Source of the DNA: Erysipelothrix sp.
Lineage (GTDB): Bacteria > Bacillota_I > Bacilli_A > Erysipelotrichales > Erysipelotrichaceae
Length of the DNA: 8,215 bases
Assembly: GCA_030152625.1 (NCBI GenBank)
Contig: JASLJD010000136.1
Span: 1 to 8,215 of the forward strand
Reading direction: 5' to 3'
In this document: positions 1-5,677 of the stretch, one piece after another
Numbering within the stretch: position 1 is the first letter of the stretch
Layout of the letters: each line of letters begins with the position of its first letter
Position numbers and translations under genes: made by a program
Notes under the pieces: generated by a model
What the model saw: only the letters and a program-made list of their open reading frames with translations
Told to the model about the DNA's origin: nothing
The model's database searches: none

Positions 1-1
1 A

Positions 2-115
2 TTTTTAATTGAACTTTTAGAAAAAGAAGGCTATGAGGTTTATGTATGGACCGATTTTGAAAAAGAAGGGATTGCGAAGGAAGGAGAAAAGGTGATGTAT
101 TATGCAAAAAGATAG
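2..115 (+). CDS. 3' end of an unidentified protein (partial)
   Basis: An open frame enters from the left edge and ends at TAG 113-115. It gives 37 residues that start FLIELLEKEGYEVYVW and end EKVMYYAKR. The stretch is charged and reads like a helix followed by a strand, a plausible C-terminus of a cytosolic protein. I do not recognise the family from this tail and assign no function. It is probably real: its codon use matches its neighbours, and it overlaps the start of mtnN by 14 nt, an arrangement typical of translationally coupled genes in one operon. The mtnN ribosome binding site lies inside its last codons. mtnN is therefore likely transcribed from a promoter upstream of this window. 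Confidence 0.6.
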   Translation, partial: FLIELLEKEGYEVYVWTDFEKEGIAKEGEKVMYYAKR

Positions 116-791
116 TGTCCTTGTGATTGCCGCAATGGATGAAGAAGTTTCAGCCTTAGGTTTGCGTCTTGAGGATCCAAAAGAAAAAGATCATTACGGT
201 ATTCAATATTTCAGTGGTTCTCTTGAAGGCCATCAAGTGTTTCTTGCGAAAAGTGGCATTGGTAAGGTTAATGCGGCCATGACCAGTAGTTTGATGATTG
301 ATTATCTCGATCCGGATTACCTTATTAATATTGGTTCAGCAGGGGGTCTTCAAAAAGAGCAAGCTATTGCTGATGTGATTGTTTCTGAAACCTTGCTTTA
401 TCATGATTTTGATATTGGTGAGAATACTTACGATGATGATCGCTTTATTTTCAAAACATCCGAAACATTAGCTAAGCAGGCGATTTCCATTTTGGAGTCG
501 ATGGGCATCGCTTACCACCATGGTCTCTTGCTTGCTGGCGATCAATTTGTCACTCCTAAAGAAAGTCGTGGGATTTTAAAAAGATTTCCTCATGCCCAAG
601 CAGTGGATATGGAATCAGCGGCGATTGCAGCTGTGGCCCGTCAGATGAAAAAGCCCTTGATTGTTTTACGATCGATCTCAGATATCAGTCTTCATGAAAA
701 AAATACAATGGACTTCGAAGAATATTTACCGATTGCCAGTGAGCAAAGTGCTCGTATCTGTGAAGCAATCATAAAAAAAAGAGTTCGCTAA
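102..791 (+). CDS. mtnN: 5'-methylthioadenosine/S-adenosylhomocysteine nucleosidase
   Basis: This cytosolic enzyme hydrolyses the N-glycosidic bond of methylthioadenosine, S-adenosylhomocysteine and, in the family, 5'-deoxyadenosine. It releases adenine and so relieves product inhibition of methyltransferases and polyamine synthesis. At 229 residues it has the usual family length and covers the whole nucleoside phosphorylase fold. Visible motifs are AAMDEE (10-15, with E15 matching the catalytic acid E12 of the E. coli enzyme), SGIGKVNAA (51-59), NIGSAGG (76-82), AGDQF (145-149), VDMES (168-172, with E171 matching the ribose-binding E174) and SISDIS (191-196, with D194 matching the catalytic D197). 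The start at 102 is supported by AAGGTGAT at 89-96, 5 nt upstream. The 3' end overlaps the convergent gene by 4 nt. No U-rich terminator follows on this strand, so transcripts may run on antisense to that gene. No luxS or cysteine-synthesis gene is seen next to it. Confidence 0.96.
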   Translation: MQKDSVLVIAAMDEEVSALGLRLEDPKEKDHYGIQYFSGSLEGHQVFLAKSGIGKVNAAMTSSLMIDYLDPDYLINIGSAGGLQKEQAIADVIVSETLLYHDFDIGENTYDDDRFIFKTSETLAKQAISILESMGIAYHHGLLLAGDQFVTPKESRGILKRFPHAQAVDMESAAIAAVARQMKKPLIVLRSISDISLHEKNTMDFEEYLPIASEQSARICEAIIKKRVR

Positions 792-801
792 TTGCGAACT
801 C
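773..801 (-). terminator. Rho-independent terminator for the minus-strand thioredoxin-like gene
   Basis: A perfect 8-bp stem is formed by GAGTTCGC (781-788) and GCGAACTC (794-801) around a 5-nt loop (789-793). The plus strand has eight A at 773-780, so on the minus strand the hairpin is followed directly by eight T, the classic intrinsic terminator layout. On the plus strand the hairpin is followed by CGTAAGG, so it should not stop mtnN transcripts efficiently. The stop codons of both convergent genes lie in the loop and stem edge (788-791). Confidence 0.9.
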
Positions 802-1306
802 CGTAAGGTCCAGACCATAAGTCATTTTCAAAAAACCATGTTTTTAATTCATCGACGGTAAAGGGTTTCTCTGAATCGTACTCAAGACTTGAGACGATTT
901 CATAGGCCCCTTTTTGGTCGACACTTAGATAAACAAAAGCAGGATAACGCTTTACACCTAAGATTTTATTAAGGCGTGTCACACTGATTTGTGTGTCTTC
1001 AGGGATGTTCACAACCAAAATCTCGGGAAGTGCTTGTTCATCTTGCTCATTAGCAAGTGGTGTCAATAGACTTTCATAGACATACTCAGCGTCTTGTGAA
1101 TAATCATGGATAAATAAGACATGATCGACTTGATGATCTTCTAAATGTTCTTTAAGGTTTTGAATGTCAACTTGATCTTTTACAACGGTGTCAATTATCC
1201 GTGGTTCTAAAGCATCTGCTGTGCTGTCGAAACGACGATACAGTACCATAAAAGCAGAAACAAAAACGAACAGGGATAGCAATGATACCAAAATACGTTT
1301 TCGCAT
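788..1306 (-). CDS. membrane-anchored thioredoxin-like protein without cysteines
   Basis: A 172-residue protein of unknown exact function. Residues 5-23 form one hydrophobic segment behind MRKR, so it is either a signal anchor or a signal peptide (a possible ADA cleavage site lies near residue 32), with the rest outside the membrane. The outer part looks thioredoxin-like: strand VLFIHDY (63-69), a helix, strand ILVVNIPED (96-104), then a helix ending in VKRYPAFVYL (118-127), where P122 sits where thioredoxins have their cis-proline. A further strand (133-140) and a C-terminal helix (150-163) follow. The CXXC site is absent; YSQDAEY (69-75) stands there, and the protein has no cysteine at all, so redox activity is unlikely. 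ATG 1304-1306 is chosen over an in-frame ATG 11 codons upstream because AAAGGAGG lies just ahead of it and the signal segment then starts at once. It has its own promoter and terminator. The fold call rests on reading the sequence only. Confidence 0.75.
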   Translation of the reverse strand: MRKRILVSLLSLFVFVSAFMVLYRRFDSTADALEPRIIDTVVKDQVDIQNLKEHLEDHQVDHVLFIHDYSQDAEYVYESLLTPLANEQDEQALPEILVVNIPEDTQISVTRLNKILGVKRYPAFVYLSVDQKGAYEIVSSLEYDSEKPFTVDELKTWFFENDLWSGPYGVRN

Positions 1307-1310
1307 AAGT

Positions 1311-1318
1311 CCTCCTTT
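1311..1318 (-). promoter_or_regulatory. ribosome binding site fixing the start of the thioredoxin-like gene
   Basis: Read on the minus strand, AAAGGAGG is followed by 4 nt and then ATG (1306-1304). It is a near-perfect anti-16S match. It favours the shorter protein over the in-frame ATG at 1339-1337, which would put this site inside the coding region. Confidence 0.85.
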
Positions 1319-1374
1319 GTTACTGGCACACTTTATCACAATGAATGGTAAATGGCAAACCTGTAACCGTTTTC

Positions 1375-1403
1375 ATTATAGCTTTTTTGTAAAAAGCTTG
1401 CAA
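1375..1403 (-). promoter_or_regulatory. sigma-A type promoter of the thioredoxin-like gene
   Basis: On the minus strand a -35 box TTGCAA (1403-1398) is separated by exactly 17 bp from a perfect -10 box TATAAT (1380-1375). Transcription should begin near 1368, giving a leader of about 60 nt before the ATG at 1306. The spacer is filled by a palindrome, which is listed separately. Confidence 0.75.
1380..1398. repeat. palindrome inside the minus-strand promoter (candidate operator)
   Basis: AGCTTTTT (1380-1387) and AAAAAGCT (1391-1398) form a perfect 8-bp inverted repeat around a 3-nt centre. It fills the space between the -35 and -10 boxes of the minus-strand promoter and touches one base of each. 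A bound protein there would block RNA polymerase. The A/T runs could also simply tune spacer bending, so the operator role is inference. Confidence 0.5.
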
Positions 1404-1415
1404 GACAGGACATGT

Positions 1416-1447
1416 TACATGATTTAAAAGATTGCTGAAATCATGTA
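1416..1447. repeat. 10-bp inverted repeat straddling the smc promoter (candidate operator)
   Basis: TACATGATTT (1416-1425) and AAATCATGTA (1438-1447) are perfect inverted copies separated by 12 bp, with 22 bp between arm centres, about two helical turns. The left arm overlaps the smc -35 box and the right arm runs into the -10 box. Transcription should start downstream of both arms, so this is a DNA-level element rather than an RNA hairpin. The layout suits a dimeric repressor or autoregulator, but no regulator is identified. Confidence 0.55.
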
Positions 1448-1451
1448 TAAT
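1423..1451 (+). promoter_or_regulatory. promoter of the smc-ftsY-ylxM-ackA-nrnA operon
   Basis: TTTAAA (1423-1428, four of six matches to the -35 consensus) is followed after 17 bp by a perfect TATAAT (1446-1451). The expected start point near 1458 gives a short leader of about 23 nt before the smc ATG. A TG pair directly precedes the -10 box, one base off the usual extended -10 spacing. Confidence 0.7.
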
Positions 1452-1469
1452 ATATAAGATATTTGGAAT

Positions 1470-1476
1470 GGAGGGG
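1470..1476 (+). promoter_or_regulatory. ribosome binding site fixing the smc start
   Basis: GGAGGGG precedes ATG 1481 with about 6 nt between the GGAGG core and the codon. An in-frame TTG at 1463 would start ahead of this site and almost at the predicted transcript end, so ATG 1481 is preferred. Confidence 0.85.
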
Positions 1477-1480
1477 AGCT

Positions 1481-4408
1481 ATGTTCCTCAAACGAATAGA
1501 AATGAAAGGTTTTAAATCTTTTGCGGATCGTGAAATTATTCATTTCGATCACAATGTAACGGCCATCGTAGGGCCGAATGGTTGTGGTAAAAGTAATATC
1601 AGTGATGCTATTCGCTGGGTTTTAGGTGAGCAGTCCGTTAAATCCATGCGTGGAGATAGTATGACCGATGTTATTTTTAATGGTTCGGAAAGTCGCCGCA
1701 GTGTGAATCTTGCGGAAGTAACCCTTGTTTTTGATAACAGTCAAAAGATTTTAAACAGTGATTTTGAAGAAGTTGAGATTACACGTCGTCTCTATCGAGA
1801 TACAAGAGAATCGCAATATCTCATCAATAAAACAAAATGCCGTCTTCGCGATGTGCATGATTTAGTTTTAGATACAGGTTTAGGTCGTGATTCTTTATCG
1901 ATTATATCGCAAGGAACCATCAGTCATTTTGCGGAAGCAAAGCCAGATGAACGCCGTTTGGTTTTCGAAGAAGCAGCCGGTGTAGCACGTTATAAACAAA
2001 GAAAAATGGAGTCGATTCGAAAACTCGATCGAACTAAAGAGAACATCGAGCGCATGCAAGACATCGTTGATGAAATTGAAAAACAAACACGTCGCTTAGA
2101 AAAAGCAGCAAAGAAGGCTGAAAAATACCAAGCTTATCGTGAGGAGCTGGAGAAACTGGAAATCAGTGCCTTAGTTTCAGATCTCGATCGAGCGCAAAGA
2201 GAAATAAAAAAAGAAAGTGATTCATTAACTATTCTTGAAGCAGATTTAGCATCATACGAAACTCGACAAGGTGTTTTGGATCATCGCTTACAAAGTCTTA
2301 GAGATGAAATGTTTGATTTGGATCAAACAGTGAATCAAAAACAAAGTCGCTTAATGGCGCTTGTTGAAGAAATTGCAAGTCTTGAAAAGAAACAAGTTCA
2401 AGAAGATGAAAAACAAAAATATTCCATCTCCCAAGGAAGCGATGAGGAAAAGATCGCTGCTTTACAGGAGAGTAAACAAGCGATTGAAATTGAACTTAAA
2501 GATCGCCAAAAACGTTATCAAGATCTCGAAGCAGAAATCGAATTTCTTCTTCAAGAACAAAAAGAATTTTTGCTAAAGAAACAAAGGGCTTTAGATAAAG
2601 AACAAAGTTTAGAAAGTACTATCCGTCGCTTACAAAAAGAAGTCGATTTTATGGAACACCAAATTCAAAGGCCTTATGATCGCAACACAGCCGTGCAAAC
2701 AATCATGGAACACAAGGATCATTTGTGGGGTGTGCATGATGTTTTAGCAAAGTTGATTTCACCCCATGATGGCTTTGAACAAGCAATTCAAACAAGTTTG
2801 GGCGGACGGATGATGAATATTGTAACGGAAAATGATGAAGCCGCTGTTGAAGCGATTAACTTCCTCAAGAAAAACCGCGCAGGTCGTGCTACTTTTATTC
2901 CCCTTAATCGTGTTTTTTCTCGTAATGTCCATTCGGATGCTTTGATGATCGCGGAAAATGATGAGGGTTTTCTAGGGCTTGCCAGTGATTTATTGGATTA
3001 TGATGAGCAATACAAAGTTTTGATTGAAAATGTTTTAGGGAATGTGCTTATCAGTAAAGATATTGATGCGGCCAACCGCCTATCTCGAAAACTGCAAAAT
3101 CGTTATCAAATTGTTACTTTGGATGGAGATGTTCTCCATCGAGGTGGTTTTTTAAGCGGTGGATATCGTAAAAATCAAGGTCCATCGATTTTAGGCCTTG
3201 AGAAAGACTATGAAGAAGCTAAAAAGCAATTAAAAATGCTTCAATATGAAAAAGCATCCTATTATGACCAGTCGATGCAGTTAAGGAAAGAAGAACAGAC
3301 ATATGAGCGAAAACTCATGGAGTTGCGCCTTCATTTAGCGAAGATGCAACCGCTTCTGTCTTTGAAACAAAGTGAATTACAAGAAGTATCCAGTCAGCTG
3401 GATGCCTTGGATGCTAAGGGAAATCAGAGCAATGATCTGGAGTCTACGTACCTTAAGCGAAGTCATGAAATATCGCAGAAAAAACTTGAGAGGGAAGAAT
3501 TAACGACCAGCCTTTCCATGGATCGTGAAAGAAGGGTTGATTTATCCAAGCGAGTAAAAGAAGATGAGGAGGCATTGCGTGCACTTCGCCATGACTTGCG
3601 TCAAGAAGAAAATAAAGTCCAGTCAATAAAACTCAAGTTGGAACGGATTAAAAGTGATGAAGCCAATGCTTTAAATCGCTTGTCCAGTGAATACCAAATG
3701 ACTTACGACTATGCCTTTGAAAATATCTTTGATGAAAATTTAGAAATTGATCGAGAAAAGATTCAAAGCTTAAAACGAAGCATTCAAAAACTTGGCAATG
3801 TGAATTTAGCCGCTCCCGAAGAGTATGCAGAAACAAAGAAACGTTATGACTTCTTAACAGAACAACTCCAAGACTTGTATGAAAGTCGAGAGAAACTGCT
3901 TTCTTTCATTGATGATTTAGATGAAATTATGGTTGTGAAATTTGAAGATATGTTCCATCGAGTCAATGAAGAATTGGATGAAGTCTTTGCTGCTCTTTTC
4001 GGCGGTGGGGAAGCCCAGTTGGTTTTAGAAGATCCCGATGATCTTTTAAACAGTGGGGTCGATATTGATGTCCAACCACCTGGGAAATCTGTTCAAAACA
4101 TTCGACTTTTCTCAGGTGGAGAGAAGTCATTGATTGCGATATCGGTCTTGTTTTCAATTATCAAAGCACGTCATGTTCCACTTTGTGTCTTTGATGAGGT
4201 TGAGGCAGCACTTGATCAGGCGAATGTGGAACGTTTTGCGGATTATGTCCAAAGTTTAAGTGATAAGACACAATTTATTATTATCACACACCGACCTGGA
4301 ACCATGGAACGAAGCGATGTGCTTTATGGTGTAACCATGCCAAGTCAAGGTGTTTCCACAATGTTGAAAGTTGAACTGGAAGAAGCAATCAATTTAAGGG
4401 AGGAATAA
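1481..4408 (+). CDS. smc: chromosome segregation ATPase SMC (short-armed)
   Basis: SMC is the ATPase core of the bacterial condensin complex. As a dimer with ScpA and ScpB it entraps and extrudes DNA loops to organise and separate the chromosome. All domains are present in the 975 residues from ATG 1481. The N-terminal head has Walker A GPNGCGKSN (31-39, K37) and the Q-loop in IISQG (141-145). A coiled coil runs over roughly 170-400. The hinge (about 400-570) contains AGRATFIPL and the glycine-rich GGFLSGG (555-561). The return coil covers about 570-800. The C-terminal head has signature FSGGEKS (877-883), Walker B LCVFDE (901-906, catalytic E906), D-loop ALDQAN (910-915) and switch H937. B. 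subtilis SMC has about 1186 residues; the missing length is in the two arms, as in Mollicutes. The gene opens an operon and abuts ftsY with 1 nt between. The rnc gene that often precedes smc in Bacillota is not here. Confidence 0.97.
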   Translation: MFLKRIEMKGFKSFADREIIHFDHNVTAIVGPNGCGKSNISDAIRWVLGEQSVKSMRGDSMTDVIFNGSESRRSVNLAEVTLVFDNSQKILNSDFEEVEITRRLYRDTRESQYLINKTKCRLRDVHDLVLDTGLGRDSLSIISQGTISHFAEAKPDERRLVFEEAAGVARYKQRKMESIRKLDRTKENIERMQDIVDEIEKQTRRLEKAAKKAEKYQAYREELEKLEISALVSDLDRAQREIKKESDSLTILEADLASYETRQGVLDHRLQSLRDEMFDLDQTVNQKQSRLMALVEEIASLEKKQVQEDEKQKYSISQGSDEEKIAALQESKQAIEIELKDRQKRYQDLEAEIEFLLQEQKEFLLKKQRALDKEQSLESTIRRLQKEVDFMEHQIQRPYDRNTAVQTIMEHKDHLWGVHDVLAKLISPHDGFEQAIQTSLGGRMMNIVTENDEAAVEAINFLKKNRAGRATFIPLNRVFSRNVHSDALMIAENDEGFLGLASDLLDYDEQYKVLIENVLGNVLISKDIDAANRLSRKLQNRYQIVTLDGDVLHRGGFLSGGYRKNQGPSILGLEKDYEEAKKQLKMLQYEKASYYDQSMQLRKEEQTYERKLMELRLHLAKMQPLLSLKQSELQEVSSQLDALDAKGNQSNDLESTYLKRSHEISQKKLEREELTTSLSMDRERRVDLSKRVKEDEEALRALRHDLRQEENKVQSIKLKLERIKSDEANALNRLSSEYQMTYDYAFENIFDENLEIDREKIQSLKRSIQKLGNVNLAAPEEYAETKKRYDFLTEQLQDLYESREKLLSFIDDLDEIMVVKFEDMFHRVNEELDEVFAALFGGGEAQLVLEDPDDLLNSGVDIDVQPPGKSVQNIRLFSGGEKSLIAISVLFSIIKARHVPLCVFDEVEAALDQANVERFADYVQSLSDKTQFIIITHRPGTMERSDVLYGVTMPSQGVSTMLKVELEEAINLREE

Positions 4409-4409
4409 A

Positions 4410-5360
4410 ATGAGTTTTTTTGAGGGTTTGAAAAAGAAGTTTCAAAAAAAAGAAGATAAAGAACTTTATACAACTGGCTTGGATGCAAGTAAGGCCAGTT
4501 TTGGTGATAAGCTGAAAGCTCTGTTTACAGGGACTGCTAAGTTTGATGATGCTTGGTATGATCACTTGCTCGCCATCTTACTGCAAGCAGATATTTCTTT
4601 AAAAACATCCGAAAAAATTATTAAAAAAATGCGTAAAGAACTTAAAGGCTCAATGAATGAAATCGAAGCCTATGAAACCTTTGCACGAGTTCTTTTAGAA
4701 CATTATGGAGAAAATGCTGAACCTTATGATTTTGTCGAAGGCCGTTTGAATGTCATGATGATTGTGGGTGTGAATGGTTCAGGAAAGACCACCACTGCAG
4801 CCAAACTAGCTTATCGATACAAAGAAGAAGGTAAAAAAGTTTTACTGGTAGGTGGCGATACTTTCCGTGCTGCAGGGAGCTCTCAATTGGGGCTGTGGGC
4901 CAACGAGCTTGGGGTTGATTTTATCGGTGGAGAGCCGATGCAAGATCCAGCATCTGTTTATGTCGATGCCGCTCGCTATGCAAAAGAGCATGAATTTGAT
5001 ATTATGATTTGTGATAGTGCAGGTCGCCTACAGAATAAAAGTCATTTAATGCAGGAATTGGATAAGATGCGCCGTGTATTAGAACGGGAAGTCGATCAAA
5101 TCGATCATACTTATCTTGTCATCGATGGTAATACCGGTCAAAATGGCTTGATGCAAGCGAAGGCTTTTCTTGACATCGTGGATGTCGACTCATTGATTGT
5201 AACCAAGCTCGATGGCTCACCAAGAGGTGGCGTTATCTTTAGTATTAATGATGAATTGGGTATTAAAGTGAGTGATGTAGGTTTAGGTGAGGGCATGGAA
5301 GATTTACGCCCATTTGACATTGAGGCCTTTGTCTATCGGATTGCTCATGGTGAAGAATGA
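4410..5360 (+). CDS. ftsY: signal recognition particle receptor GTPase FtsY
   Basis: FtsY is the membrane-associated receptor that docks SRP-ribosome complexes at the Sec translocon; its GTPase works as a heterodimer with Ffh. The 316-residue protein is the short Gram-positive form. A basic amphipathic start (MSFFEGLKKKFQKK) suits membrane contact, an N domain covers about 30-105, and the G domain follows with G1 GVNGSGKTT (120-128), the insertion-box motif DTFRA (150-154), G3 (202-206), G4 TKLD (265-268) and closing GLGE (291-294). Several usually fixed positions differ: DSAGR for DTAGR, FRAAGSSQL for FRAAAVEQL, DGNTGQN for DATTGQN and DGSPRGG for DGTAKGG. The P-loop lysine and the TKLD aspartate are kept, so the protein should still bind GTP. 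AAGGGAGG at 4396-4403, inside the end of smc, sets the ATG 6 nt later. Its stop overlaps the ylxM start as ATGA. Confidence 0.96.
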   Translation: MSFFEGLKKKFQKKEDKELYTTGLDASKASFGDKLKALFTGTAKFDDAWYDHLLAILLQADISLKTSEKIIKKMRKELKGSMNEIEAYETFARVLLEHYGENAEPYDFVEGRLNVMMIVGVNGSGKTTTAAKLAYRYKEEGKKVLLVGGDTFRAAGSSQLGLWANELGVDFIGGEPMQDPASVYVDAARYAKEHEFDIMICDSAGRLQNKSHLMQELDKMRRVLEREVDQIDHTYLVIDGNTGQNGLMQAKAFLDIVDVDSLIVTKLDGSPRGGVIFSINDELGIKVSDVGLGEGMEDLRPFDIEAFVYRIAHGEE

Positions 5361-5677
5361 ATTTAGCAGAGAAAACGGTTTACTTGAATCGTTTATTTGA
5401 TATCTATGCACCACTGCTCACAAAAAGGCAGCAAGAAATCTTTCGATATTATTATCAAGAAGATTACTCTTATCAAGAAATTGCTGATATCCTTGAAATT
5501 AGCCGCAGTGGGGTATACGATACATTACAGCGGGCCCTGAGCTCGCTTGAAGAATACGAAGAAAAATTAGCTTTTCTTCAAAAACTCGACGTTTTCATTG
5601 AAGATTTATCTTCATTAGATGATCAGCGCGTCGATCAAATGATTGAGAAATTTTTAAAGGGAGGAAAATATGTCTAA
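5357..5677 (+). CDS. ylxM: YlxM family (UPF0122) helix-turn-helix protein linked to SRP
   Basis: A 106-residue protein, the usual family size. Residues 21-58 form a sigma-70 region 4-like helix-turn-helix: LTKRQQEIFRYYY, then YSYQEIADILEISRSGVYDTLQRAL. An acidic helical tail follows. YlxM is normally encoded between ftsY and ffh and is regarded as an accessory factor of the SRP pathway; whether it acts on DNA, RNA or the SRP GTPases is not settled to my knowledge. The start overlaps the ftsY stop (ATGA at 5357-5360) with only a weak GGTGAAG ahead, which points to translational coupling. The usual partner ffh does not follow; ackA does, overlapping by 8 nt. The family call is firm and the molecular role is not. 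Confidence 0.93.
   Translation: MNLAEKTVYLNRLFDIYAPLLTKRQQEIFRYYYQEDYSYQEIADILEISRSGVYDTLQRALSSLEEYEEKLAFLQKLDVFIEDLSSLDDQRVDQMIEKFLKGGKYV

Noticed and set aside
1188..1427. A 79-codon plus-strand open frame across the divergent control region
   Set aside because: It runs antisense to the start of the thioredoxin-like gene and through its promoter, has no ribosome binding site at its ATG, and its product resembles no family I know.
1432..1437. TTGCTG as the -35 box of smc
   Set aside because: It is only 8 bp from TATAAT and 15 bp from the next possible -10 (TATAAG), while TTTAAA has the ideal 17-bp spacing.
1463..1480. Upstream TTG start for smc
   Set aside because: The strong GGAGGGG site lies inside this extension, the predicted transcript begins only a few bases before the TTG, and SMC proteins normally begin with the MFLKRIEMKGFKSF segment.
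1307..1480. Riboswitch or small RNA in the divergent region
   Set aside because: The smc leader is only about 23 nt and the minus-strand leader about 60 nt with one weak stem; no known riboswitch core is recognisable.
2361..2576. A 71-codon open frame in another phase within smc
   Set aside because: It lies in the coiled-coil coding region, and its lysine/asparagine-rich product is what A-rich coiled-coil codons give when shifted. SMC is continuous through it.
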